A model generated the notes under the pieces. The model was not told where the DNA came from. It worked only from the letters and a program-made list of their open reading frames with translations, and searched no databases. Below are positions 1 through 7,089 of a stretch of 7,980 nucleotides of DNA, in pieces (position 1 is the stretch's first letter; the number at the start of each line of letters is the position of its first letter). The position numbers and the translations under genes were made by a program. The stretch is from Pseudomonadales bacterium (GTDB taxonomy: Bacteria; Pseudomonadota; Gammaproteobacteria; Pseudomonadales; Azotimanducaceae): the NCBI GenBank assembly GCA_029244465.1, contig JAQWQN010000001.1:1-7980 (forward strand), written 5' to 3'.

Positions 1-656
1 CAGGATGTGAGTTCAGGCGTATGCAGTTCGCCATTCTTAATCAGGAAAATATTCTCGCCACTACCCTCTGCAACGTACCCTTCATTGTCTAACAATAGTG
101 CTTCGTCACAACCGCTGTCTAACGCCTCATGCAGCGCCAGAATAGAGTTGGTGTAGTTACCATTCGACTTAGCTTTACACATAGTAATGTTGACATGATG
201 ACGCGTATACGAGGAAGTGCGGACCTTAATTCCTTTCTCACGCGAATCAGCGTCCATATAATCGGGCCATGGCCACGCGGCGATCGATAAGTGCACAGAC
301 AAACCCTGGGCCCGTAGGCCCATGGCCTCAGACCCAAGAAAGGCCATCGGTCGCAAATATCCTTCGTCGATCTCGTTAGCTCGAAAACAATCACGCTGGG
401 CTTCATTGACCTCTTTGGCGCTATACGGAATCTTCAACCCCAATATATGCGCTGAGTTAAACAACCGCTCTGTGTGTTCGTTCAATCTAAAAATACACGG
501 CCCCTGGGGTGTGTTGTACGCGCGGACGCCCTCGAATACGCCAAGTCCGTAGTGCAGCGTATGGGTTAGTACATGTACTTTGGCATCACGCCACGGGACG
601 AGTTCACCATCCATCCAAATGAATCCATCACGGTCTGCAAAATTTGGCTCGGTCAT
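1..656 (-). CDS. ilvE: Branched-chain amino acid aminotransferase, 5' part (C-terminus outside window)
   Basis: A fold-type IV PLP enzyme that transfers the amino group between glutamate and the 2-keto acids of valine, leucine and isoleucine, in the cytosol. Reading the minus strand from ATG at 656 gives an uninterrupted frame to the window edge: about 218 of the usual ~305-310 residues. Recognisable segments are HVLTHTLHYGLGVFEGVRAY (res. 28-47, typical of proteobacterial IlvE), GYLRPMAFLG (99-108), and CKAKSNGNY (160-168), where K163 is the expected PLP Schiff-base lysine. DEALLLDNEGYVAEGSGENIF follows. This combination fits IlvE better than D-amino-acid aminotransferase or aminodeoxychorismate lyase, which share the fold. 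No in-frame alternative start lies nearby. The only Shine-Dalgarno-like AGGA sits almost against the ATG, which is unusually close. It lies 86 nt downstream of the ATPase gene on the same strand with no terminator hairpin visible between them, so co-transcription is possible. Confidence 0.95.
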   Translation of the reverse strand, partial: MTEPNFADRDGFIWMDGELVPWRDAKVHVLTHTLHYGLGVFEGVRAYNTPQGPCIFRLNEHTERLFNSAHILGLKIPYSAKEVNEAQRDCFRANEIDEGYLRPMAFLGSEAMGLRAQGLSVHLSIAAWPWPDYMDADSREKGIKVRTSSYTRHHVNITMCKAKSNGNYTNSILALHEALDSGCDEALLLDNEGYVAEGSGENIFLIKNGELHTPELTS

Positions 657-697
657 ATCCTATACGGGTAACTCTTGGCGGCGCAGTATTCCACCAT
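653..697 (-). CDS. Possible 14-codon upstream ORF overlapping the ilvE start
   Basis: In the gap between the ATPase gene and ilvE, an ATG at 697 opens a 14-codon frame reading MVEYCAAKSYPYRI. Its TGA stop shares the ATGA overlap with the ilvE start at 656, the usual geometry for translational coupling. A weak GCGGG lies about 7 nt before the ATG. The peptide has only one Val and one Ile, so it does not look like a classical ilv attenuator peptide. The ORF is short enough to occur by chance. What favours it is the exact overlap and the poor Shine-Dalgarno spacing of ilvE itself. Function unknown. Confidence 0.2.
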   Translation of the reverse strand: MVEYCAAKSYPYRI

Positions 698-742
698 AAA
701 TCGCCCGCCAATGCAGCCTGAAACCGGTGTAGTAGTGGCTAA

Positions 743-2683
743 TTAGATGTCTTGCGAAATGGGTGCTACCCGCAACACCTCAGAGACTGTGGTCAAACCA
801 GCCCCCACTTTTTGTGCACCTGACAGCCTAAGCGTTCGCATGCCTTGGCTAAAAGCCGCCTTACGTAGCGCAGCAAGCTCGGTATCCGCTCTGATCTGCG
901 CTTGGATTTCGGCTGACATCGGTAAGATCTCATAGATCCCCATCCGGCCCAGAAAGCCGGTGTCACGACATTCAAGACAACCCTTCGGTACGTAGAAGCG
1001 AACCGGCGGTTTGACGCGAAACGGTTTGGTCAACAGAGTCCACCCCTCCGTGTCTACGGGTTCTTCTTCCTTGCAATGCGGGCAGAGTGTACGCACCAGT
1101 CGCTGCGCCATAACGCCGAGTACGGTCGCCCGGATCATATAGGCGGGGACGCCGAGATCGAGCATCCGGCTGACCGCGGTCGGCGCGTCGTTCGTGTGCA
1201 ACGTAGAGATAACCAAGTGACCAGTTAGAGCCGCCTGTATCGCCATCTCCGCCGTTTCTAAGTCTCGAATCTCACCAATCATGATGATGTCTGGGTCTTG
1301 GCGCATCAGTGCGCGTACACCGGCCGCAAAAGAAACGTCGATGTTGTGTTGAATCTGCATCTGATTAAAAGAAGGCTCCACCATTTCGATGGGGTCCTCG
1401 ATCGTACAAACGTTCACTTCATCCGTGGCGAGCTGTTTTAGCGTGCTATACAACGTCGTCGTCTTGCCCGAGCCTGTCGGTCCGGTCACGAGCACAATGC
1501 CATGGGCCGAGTGAGTCATATCGTGCCAACGCCGATAGTCGTCACCACCCAAGCCAAGCTCCTGAAAACTCCGCAGCAATACATCCGGATCAAAGATCCG
1601 CATCACCATCTTCTCGCCGAACGCGGTCGGCAGTGTCGACAAACGCAATTCAATCTCATCGCCATTCTGGCTCAACGTTTTAACGCGACCGTCTTGCGGT
1701 CGACGTTTCTCGGCCACGTCCATTCGCCCAAGAATTTTCAATCGGCTCGTCACAGCCGCATTCACGGCCGTCGGAAGTTCGTAAACGTGGTGCAGTATAC
1801 CGTCAATGCGAAACCGAATCAGGCCCTTGTCACGCCGCGGCTCAATGTGAATATCGCTCGCGCGCTGATCGAATGCATACTGCAAAAGCCAGTCAACGAT
1901 GTTAACCACGTGCGAGTCATTCGCTTCAGGCGATTTCAGCGACCCGAGTTCCAGCATCTGTTCGAAGTTGGTGATCGTGGAAACTTCCATGCCCGCTTCT
2001 TCTGCTTTTGCCGCAGACCGAGCAATGCTGTAAAACTCAAGCTGATAGCGCGCTAAATCTGCTGGATTGGCAACAACTCGGTTAATCCGGCGCCCACGCA
2101 ACGTCTGCGTGAGCATCGTCTCCCACTGATACATATAGGGCTGGCAACTGGCGATCAAGACATGATCATCGGTCACTTCCAGCGCTAAGATATTGTGACG
2201 CACGGCAAAAGCGTAGGACATCACTTCCGTTGCATCGTTCACCTTCACATTGAGCGGATCAACGCGGACGTAGGGCTGGGTTGCCTTCCTTGCCAACCAA
2301 ACTGTCATCGTCTCCAGGTCTAAAACGTGGCCGGGATCAAGGCGATTTTCGTACTCTCGAGACGCAATGATCTCGAGCGGGTGCATATTGAGTTCTTTCT
2401 TTGTCCGGGGCGCAATGAGAATATCTTCCGCTTGGCGCTGGCTGATAAAGCCAGCCTCGACAACCCATTCGAGTGCAATCGGGAGATCGAGCAGCTGCTC
2501 CTGGACGACATCGAAGGGACTGTCTGCAGTAACGTCCGTGTCGTTGCTTCGCGCCGCCACCGCTTCGAGCGACTGCGACTCTTCTGGATGCAGCACGCCA
2601 CCTGAATGCGCTTTTGCTTTGCGATCACCTGAATCCAACTCGGTCTCTGGCTGATGTCCCGACTCTGCCACGCACCTATCCAT
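743..2683 (-). CDS. GspE/PulE/PilB-family secretion-type ATPase (orphan)
   Basis: A 646-aa hexameric-type ATPase of the type II secretion/type IV pilus assembly family. Such proteins sit at the cytoplasmic face of the inner membrane and drive pseudopilus or pilus assembly. Residues 1 to ~60 are polar and probably disordered. A GspE-type N-terminal domain follows (about 65-220). The ATPase core has ASDIHIEP (275-282), Walker A GPTGSGKT (401-408), the Asp box CTIEDPIE (426-433), Walker B DPDIIMIGEIRD (463-474, catalytic Glu 471) and the His box HLVISTLHTND (489-499). The zinc tetracysteine is complete: CPHC (534/537) and CLEC (569/572). All motifs are intact, so it should be an active ATPase. 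I chose ATG at 2683, which has AGGG 5 nt upstream, over an in-frame TTG at 2719 with no ribosome binding site. No platform (GspF/PilC), pseudopilin or secretin gene is in the window, so the substrate machine is unknown. As I recall, an uncharacterised relative lies near argE/argA in Pseudomonas. Confidence 0.92.
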   Translation of the reverse strand: MDRCVAESGHQPETELDSGDRKAKAHSGGVLHPEESQSLEAVAARSNDTDVTADSPFDVVQEQLLDLPIALEWVVEAGFISQRQAEDILIAPRTKKELNMHPLEIIASREYENRLDPGHVLDLETMTVWLARKATQPYVRVDPLNVKVNDATEVMSYAFAVRHNILALEVTDDHVLIASCQPYMYQWETMLTQTLRGRRINRVVANPADLARYQLEFYSIARSAAKAEEAGMEVSTITNFEQMLELGSLKSPEANDSHVVNIVDWLLQYAFDQRASDIHIEPRRDKGLIRFRIDGILHHVYELPTAVNAAVTSRLKILGRMDVAEKRRPQDGRVKTLSQNGDEIELRLSTLPTAFGEKMVMRIFDPDVLLRSFQELGLGGDDYRRWHDMTHSAHGIVLVTGPTGSGKTTTLYSTLKQLATDEVNVCTIEDPIEMVEPSFNQMQIQHNIDVSFAAGVRALMRQDPDIIMIGEIRDLETAEMAIQAALTGHLVISTLHTNDAPTAVSRMLDLGVPAYMIRATVLGVMAQRLVRTLCPHCKEEEPVDTEGWTLLTKPFRVKPPVRFYVPKGCLECRDTGFLGRMGIYEILPMSAEIQAQIRADTELAALRKAAFSQGMRTLRLSGAQKVGAGLTTVSEVLRVAPISQDI

Positions 2684-2688
2684 TGATA

Positions 2689-2692
2689 CCCT
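2689..2692 (-). promoter_or_regulatory. Ribosome binding site fixing the ATPase start
   Basis: On the minus strand AGGG precedes ATG 2683 by 5 nt. The longer reading from TTG 2719 has no purine-rich element at a usable distance, and a candidate -10 box (2736-2741) lies almost on top of it. The shorter 646-aa protein is therefore preferred. Confidence 0.5.
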
Positions 2693-2723
2693 GTGTAGAA
2701 CCTGGAGTATCGCGTGCAAGCGC

Positions 2724-2729
2724 TATAAT
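2724..2729 (+). promoter_or_regulatory. Perfect TATAAT -10-like hexamer, candidate promoter of the argE operon
   Basis: A consensus TATAAT points toward argE from the edge of the divergent region. No good -35 hexamer lies 16-18 bp upstream (the sequence there is close to CCTGGA), so an activator or a chance match must be considered. If used, it would give an argE leader of about 170 nt that includes the Arg-rich small ORF at 2842. A second -10-like TACAAT lies at 2823-2828, also without a clear -35. I see no convincing ARG-box (ArgR operator) palindrome in 2684-2906. Confidence 0.25.
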
Positions 2730-2735
2730 GCAAGC

Positions 2736-2765
2736 ATTTAAGCACCCAGGTAAGACGCTTGTCAC
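2736..2765 (-). promoter_or_regulatory. Candidate sigma-70 promoter for the ATPase (and ilvE) transcript
   Basis: On the minus strand GTGACA (plus-strand 2760-2765; 5 of 6 to TTGACA) and TTAAAT (2736-2741; 4 of 6 to TATAAT) are separated by 18 bp. Transcription would begin near 2728, leaving a leader of about 45 nt before ATG 2683. The match was made by eye and is moderate. It is consistent with the chosen start codon. Confidence 0.3.
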
Positions 2766-2841
2766 ATATGAAAAAAGCTTGATATTTAAACAACTTAGAT
2801 GCATTTAGGCTAATGTTGGGACTACAATACGGGCCCTTCGC

Positions 2842-2883
2842 ATGCGCTTATGCAGTAGGGCGAATCGTACTTACTTACGTTAA
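2842..2883 (+). CDS. Possible arginine-rich 13-codon leader ORF upstream of argE
   Basis: ATG at 2842 opens a 13-codon frame, MRLCSRANRTYLR, ending in TAA at 2881-2883, 23 nt before the argE GTG. Four of the thirteen codons are Arg (CGC, AGG, CGT, CGT), and the last sense codon is one of them. A leader whose translation reports arginyl-tRNA supply would look like this. Against it, the upstream Shine-Dalgarno is weak (GGG about 8 nt away), no strong terminator hairpin with a U-run follows, and a 27-codon ORF in another frame (2813-2896) overlaps it with no better support. This is a speculative call from position and composition only. Confidence 0.2.
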   Translation: MRLCSRANRTYLR

Positions 2884-2894
2884 CCGGGCCAGTT

Positions 2895-2899
2895 AAAGG
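2895..2899 (+). promoter_or_regulatory. Ribosome binding site supporting the GTG start of argE
   Basis: AAAGG lies 7 nt before GTG 2907. The frame is closed upstream by TAG at 2856-2858 and no ATG lies between them. The next in-frame ATG is at 2928, seven codons in, and would remove conserved N-terminal residues. The GTG start is therefore well supported. Confidence 0.65.
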
Positions 2900-2906
2900 C
2901 AGACAC

Positions 2907-4061
2907 GTGCTACCTAAATTCGATGACATGTTGACGACTTTGGTTTCAGAACCTTCTATCAGTTCAACAACACCCGATATAGATCGCAGCAATCTGCGCG
3001 TCATTGAGCATCTGGCCAATTGGCTTGATGGTATTGGTTTCAACACTGAACTCATGCCTCTACCTGACAACCCCAAGAAAGCTAATCTCATCGCAAGCTA
3101 CGGTCCCTCACTCGATGAGGGGGGTGGCCTGGTCCTTGCCGGACACACTGATACAGTGCCGTACGACGAATCGAAATGGCAAACCGATCCGTTCACGGTC
3201 ACTGAACGAGATGACAAACTTTTTGGCCTAGGCAGCTGCGACATGAAAGGGTTTTTTCCCGTTGCACTGGAAGCTGCGAGCACCTTCCTAAATCATGATC
3301 TCAAAGCCCCAATCACGATCGTGGCAACCTCTGATGAAGAAAGCTCTATGGCAGGCGCACGCTACCTCGCTAGCAAGGAGCAACCAAAGGCAGACTACGC
3401 CATCATCGGCGAGCCGACCGGATTGCGACCTGTCTATGCCCACAAGGGTATCGCCTTTATGTCGGTTAAATTACAAGGTGAATCCGGACACTCGTCTAAT
3501 CCAGATCTAGGCTGCAACGCGCTCGACGCGATGCACGACGTCATGGGCGAACTCATTCAGTTTCGCCAAGAACTCGCGACCCAAAATCAAAATCCAGCCT
3601 TCGACGTCAACGTCCCAACGTTGAACCTCGGTTGTCTGCACGCAGGCGATAGCCCCAATCGAATATGCAGTCATGCAGAGCTACAAATCGATCTGAGACT
3701 ACTCCCAGGGATGGACACTGATGCCACCATTGAGATGCTGCGCTATCGATTGCAACAGGCGATTGCACACTGTGACATCAAACTTGAATTAGACACTCAG
3801 TACCCCCCGATTCCACCATTTGAGTCGGACATCGATAGCGATCTAGTACAAACACTCGCCAAATACTCAGGCAATATGCCCGGTACCGTCGCCTTTGGCA
3901 CCGAAGGGCATTTCCTTAAGAGCCTGGGAATGGAAACCGTTGTGTTCGGACCTGGCAGTATCGATCAGGCACATCAACCCAATGAGTATCTCGCACGAGA
4001 TCAAATCGCACCCGCAGCCGAAACCTTACGGCATGTGATTCAACGCTACTGTGTGGGGTAA
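2907..4061 (+). CDS. argE: N-acetylornithine deacetylase (M20 family)
   Basis: Cytosolic di-metal hydrolase that releases acetate from N2-acetyl-L-ornithine to give ornithine in the linear (non-recycling) arginine pathway. It has 384 residues against 383 in E. coli, and the landmarks fall at the same numbers: metal ligand H80 and catalytic D82 in AGHTDTVP, bridging D112 in LGSCDMKG, general-base E144 and ligand E145 in TSDEES, ligand E169 in IGEPTG, and the C-terminal ligand H356 in SIDQAHQPNEY. The M20 dimerisation (lid) domain spans roughly 175-290, with the ESGHSS segment near its start. The match to ArgE rather than DapE or a carboxypeptidase rests on co-linear numbering and on argA following directly. 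The GTG start may moderate expression. It is probably the first major gene of the argE-argA-ilvD operon and is divergent from the ATPase gene. Confidence 0.96.
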   Translation: MLPKFDDMLTTLVSEPSISSTTPDIDRSNLRVIEHLANWLDGIGFNTELMPLPDNPKKANLIASYGPSLDEGGGLVLAGHTDTVPYDESKWQTDPFTVTERDDKLFGLGSCDMKGFFPVALEAASTFLNHDLKAPITIVATSDEESSMAGARYLASKEQPKADYAIIGEPTGLRPVYAHKGIAFMSVKLQGESGHSSNPDLGCNALDAMHDVMGELIQFRQELATQNQNPAFDVNVPTLNLGCLHAGDSPNRICSHAELQIDLRLLPGMDTDATIEMLRYRLQQAIAHCDIKLELDTQYPPIPPFESDIDSDLVQTLAKYSGNMPGTVAFGTEGHFLKSLGMETVVFGPGSIDQAHQPNEYLARDQIAPAAETLRHVIQRYCVG

Positions 4062-4063
4062 AC

Positions 4064-5377
4064 ATGGCCGCCAACGAATACGCAAGGTGGTTTAGAGGCT
4101 CCACCCCCTACATCAGCGCGCACCGCAACAAAACTTTCGTTATATTGTTAACGAGCAAAGTCCTTAAGCACGTCAACCTCACCAATATCATCCACGATTT
4201 GGCGTTGCTACACGTCCTCGGCGTAAAAATAGTGCTCGTCCACGGGGCAAGAGAACAGATAGACGAGCGGCTAGGCAGCAACGCCAAAAAATTCCATAAC
4301 GATCGGCGCATTACCGATGCAGATACCATTAGCTCGATCGCAGAAATCAATGGCGGTATTCGCACTGCTCTCGAGGCGCTGTTTTCGACTGGCCTGCCAA
4401 ATTCGCCATTACACAACGTAGACATCCCGGTGATTTCGGGCAATTTCGTAATCGCTCAACCCATCGGCATCGTAGACGGTATCGACCACCTGTTCACCGG
4501 TGAGGTACGAAAAGTTGAAAAAGTGCGTGTTCGCTCGACACTCGACGCGGGTGGCCTATTGTTGCAATCTCCCGTCGGATTTTCAAACTCGGGGCAGGCA
4601 TTCAACCTGTCGGCAGAGAATCTTGCGGCCGAGATCGCGATCCAGATAAAGGCTGACAAATTGATTGTGCTGGACGATTTTATCGTGACTAACAAAGCGA
4701 ACGAAAGAGTAAGTACGTTCACTCCCACCACGCTTGAACAAGTGAAGCTTGACCATTCGATACAACGAGGACACCGTCTTGCCGCTATGAGCAAGGCAGT
4801 TCGTGGTGGCGTTGCAAAGTCCCATCTCATCAACTTCGAGGAAGATGGTGCCCTACTGGCAGAACTCTTCACGGCCGACGGCATCGGTACCCAAGTGCTA
4901 GAACGGGTACCGCAGCCAATTAGACAGGCCAACGCGCAAGATGTCGCGGGTATAATCGAAGTCATTCGGCCGCTAGAGGAACGCGGCATTCTGGTGCGCA
5001 GAGAGCGGAAACGACTAGAACAAGAAATCGAAAATTTCTTGGTTGCGGAACTCGACGGCATCATTGTCGGCTGCTGCGCCATCTATCCGTATGATAACCA
5101 GGGTGAGCTCGCCTGCGTCGCGGTACACGAAAATTATCGGGCACAACCTGCGCAAACAACCGGCGGTAATGGCGTCGGCAAACGTCTTCTCGTAGCGGCG
5201 GAAGCTCACGCAGTGCAAAATGGACTATCACAACTCTTTGTGCTCACCACGCAAACTCAGGAATGGTTCAAAGAACAGGGCTTTGTGCCCAAGTCTATGG
5301 AAACCCTCCCCGAGTCAAAACAAAATCTGTATAACTGGCAGCGCAACTCAGCTGTCTTAATCAAATCGATCGGCTAA
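4064..5377 (+). CDS. argA: Amino-acid N-acetyltransferase (N-acetylglutamate synthase)
   Basis: Catalyses acetyl-CoA + L-glutamate to N-acetylglutamate, the committed and usually arginine-inhibited step of arginine synthesis. At 437 residues it is close to the E. coli enzyme. The N-terminal amino-acid-kinase-like domain (about 1-285) opens with the family signature WFRGSTPYISAHRNKTFV and includes LVHGAREQIDERL (58-70) and the ArgA hallmark LFTADGIGT (268-276). This domain normally binds arginine. The C-terminal GNAT domain (about 288-437) has GELACVAVHENYR (347-359) and LFVLTTQTQEWFKEQGF (391-407). An odd feature is the acetyl-CoA pyrophosphate loop after VHENYR, which is about eight residues longer than the form I know (residues about 360-370, AQPAQTTGGNG, before VGKRLL). 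It starts 2 nt after the argE stop, so the two are almost certainly translated from one mRNA. ilvD follows 32 nt later. Confidence 0.96.
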   Translation: MAANEYARWFRGSTPYISAHRNKTFVILLTSKVLKHVNLTNIIHDLALLHVLGVKIVLVHGAREQIDERLGSNAKKFHNDRRITDADTISSIAEINGGIRTALEALFSTGLPNSPLHNVDIPVISGNFVIAQPIGIVDGIDHLFTGEVRKVEKVRVRSTLDAGGLLLQSPVGFSNSGQAFNLSAENLAAEIAIQIKADKLIVLDDFIVTNKANERVSTFTPTTLEQVKLDHSIQRGHRLAAMSKAVRGGVAKSHLINFEEDGALLAELFTADGIGTQVLERVPQPIRQANAQDVAGIIEVIRPLEERGILVRRERKRLEQEIENFLVAELDGIIVGCCAIYPYDNQGELACVAVHENYRAQPAQTTGGNGVGKRLLVAAEAHAVQNGLSQLFVLTTQTQEWFKEQGFVPKSMETLPESKQNLYNWQRNSAVLIKSIG

Positions 5378-5409
5378 CCCAACCAAAAAGCCTTAACAGG
5401 AAATAGACC

Positions 5410-7089
5410 ATGGCAGACGAAAAACGCCCTTATTCATCCATCGTAGTCGACGGAGTCGAGCAAGCTCCTAGCCGCGCTATGCTCTACCCGGTGGGATTCA
5501 CAGAAGCGGATTTCAAAAAGCCACAAATAGGCATCGCTTCCACGTGGTCAATGGTCACGCCCTGCAATATGCACATCAACACCCTTGCAGAGGAAGCTGT
5601 CAAAGGCGCCGACGACGCTGGCGCCAAAGGTGTGCTATTCAATACCATCACGGTCTCTGATGGCATCAGCATGGGTACGCCCGGCATGCGATACTCACTA
5701 GTATCGCGAGAGGTCATCGCTGATAGCATAGAAACGGTTGTCGGCGCACAGGGGTTTGATGGATTTGTTGCGATCGGCGGCTGTGATAAGAATATGCCTG
5801 CCTGCGGCATGGCTATTGCGCGCCTCAACCGGCCTGCAGTATTCGTCTACGGTGGCACGATCATGCCGGGGGCTGAACGTCGAGATATTATTTCTGTCTT
5901 CGAAGCAGTTGGCGGCCATGCGGCCGGCCATGTGTCAGATATTGAACTCAAAGAAGTCGAGTCGACGGCCATCCCCGGACCAGGGTCCTGCGGCGGCATG
6001 TACACCGCGAACACCATGGCCTCAGCTCTAGAAGCGCTGGGTCTTTCCCTGCCTAACAGTTCTGCGCAAAACGCAGTCAGCGAGGCCAAAAAACAGGACA
6101 GCTTCCGCGCCGGCGCAGCCGTTCACCATCTCATCCAGCGCGGCATCAAGCCTAGCGATATCTTGAGCCGAGAAGCCTTTGAAAATGCAATCACCGTCGC
6201 CATCGCGCTTGAAGGTTCAACCAATGCGGTTCTGCACCTCCTGGCCATAGCCCATTCTGCAGGGATACCTTTGGACCTCGACGATTTCAGCCGGGTTGGT
6301 AAACGCGTTCCAGTACTCGCAGACATGCGACCAGCCGGCCAGTACGCGATGAGCGAACTCATCGACATCGGCGGTATTCGACCCCTCATGAAAATGCTGT
6401 TGCAAGAAGGGCTTTTGCATGGCGGATGCATGACGGTAACCGGGGAGACGATGGCTGAAAACCTCGCAGATGCCGACGACTACCCTGCGACGCAAAAGAT
6501 CATTCGACCACTTGATAACCCAATCAAAAAAGACAGCCACCTCGTCGTCCTCCGCGGCAACTTAGCGCCCGAAGGCGCAGTAGCAAAAATCACTGGGCAC
6601 GAAGGGTTAGAATTCACCGGCAACGCAAAATGTTTTCACGGCGAAGAAGCCGGCATGGCTGCCATCATGGATGGCACCGTTGGAAAGGGCGACATCGTCA
6701 TCATTCGCTATGAAGGACCCCGAGGCGGCCCAGGGATGCGAGAGATGCTATCTCCAACTAGCGCCATCAATGGCCGAGGCCTCTCCGAGCACGTAGCAAT
6801 GATCACCGATGGCCGGTTTTCCGGCGGTTCACACGGATTCGTAATCGGTCACGTCACGCCTGAAGCATACGACGGCGGGCCCATCGCGCTTGTCCATGAC
6901 GGTGACAGCGTGACAGTAAATGCTGAAACAAACGAGCTCACACTGAATGTCAGTAACGAAGAAATGCAGGAGCGCAAAGCCGCATGGCAACGCCCAGCAC
7001 CTTACACAACGACCGGCACGCTGGCGAAATACGCAAAGCTCGTCACCAGCGCAAGTGAAGGTGCAGTAACAGACAAATACCTCGACTAA
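5410..7089 (+). CDS. ilvD: Dihydroxy-acid dehydratase, probably the [2Fe-2S] type
   Basis: Dehydrates 2,3-dihydroxyisovalerate and 2,3-dihydroxy-3-methylvalerate to the keto acids that IlvE transaminates to valine and isoleucine. At 559 residues it is clearly shorter than the 616-residue [4Fe-4S] E. coli IlvD and resembles the plant/cyanobacterial/mycobacterial branch. Three cluster cysteines are visible: C52 in VTPCNMH, C125 in GGCDKNMPAC and C194 in GPGSCGGMYTANTM. K127 is the expected carbamylated, Mg-binding lysine, and S471 in DGRFSGGSHG is the expected catalytic serine. Other family blocks are SDGISMGTPGMRYSL and EGPRGGPGMREML. AGGA about 8 nt upstream supports the ATG. It is 32 nt after argA, so an operon is likely although the pathways differ. 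The edd (6-phosphogluconate dehydratase) and sugar-acid dehydratase relatives are less likely given the length and motifs. Confidence 0.95.
   Translation: MADEKRPYSSIVVDGVEQAPSRAMLYPVGFTEADFKKPQIGIASTWSMVTPCNMHINTLAEEAVKGADDAGAKGVLFNTITVSDGISMGTPGMRYSLVSREVIADSIETVVGAQGFDGFVAIGGCDKNMPACGMAIARLNRPAVFVYGGTIMPGAERRDIISVFEAVGGHAAGHVSDIELKEVESTAIPGPGSCGGMYTANTMASALEALGLSLPNSSAQNAVSEAKKQDSFRAGAAVHHLIQRGIKPSDILSREAFENAITVAIALEGSTNAVLHLLAIAHSAGIPLDLDDFSRVGKRVPVLADMRPAGQYAMSELIDIGGIRPLMKMLLQEGLLHGGCMTVTGETMAENLADADDYPATQKIIRPLDNPIKKDSHLVVLRGNLAPEGAVAKITGHEGLEFTGNAKCFHGEEAGMAAIMDGTVGKGDIVIIRYEGPRGGPGMREMLSPTSAINGRGLSEHVAMITDGRFSGGSHGFVIGHVTPEAYDGGPIALVHDGDSVTVNAETNELTLNVSNEEMQERKAAWQRPAPYTTTGTLAKYAKLVTSASEGAVTDKYLD

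Noticed and set aside
1502..2056. 184-codon open frame on the plus strand opposite the ATPase gene.
   Set aside because: It is antisense to a gene with complete family motifs, and its translation shows no recognisable domain. It is a shadow of the real frame.
2684..2719. Longer ATPase reading starting at TTG 2719 (658 aa).
   Set aside because: There is no Shine-Dalgarno before the TTG and a candidate -10 box lies almost on it. ATG 2683 has AGGG at 5 nt, and the extra 12 residues show no conserved feature.
2813..2896. 27-codon ORF (MLGLQYGPFAC...) ending 10 nt before argE.
   Set aside because: The Shine-Dalgarno-like AGG is only 3 nt from the ATG, and the ORF overlaps the Arg-rich ORF in another frame. 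There is no independent support.
2684..2906. ARG box (ArgR operator) in the divergent promoter region.
   Set aside because: I looked for TGAAT/ATTCA-type palindromes and saw none that were convincing. A weight-matrix scan would be needed to exclude degenerate sites.
4456..5082. 208-codon open frame on the minus strand inside argA.
   Set aside because: Ser/Thr/Arg-rich translation typical of an antisense shadow. argA is unambiguous on the plus strand.
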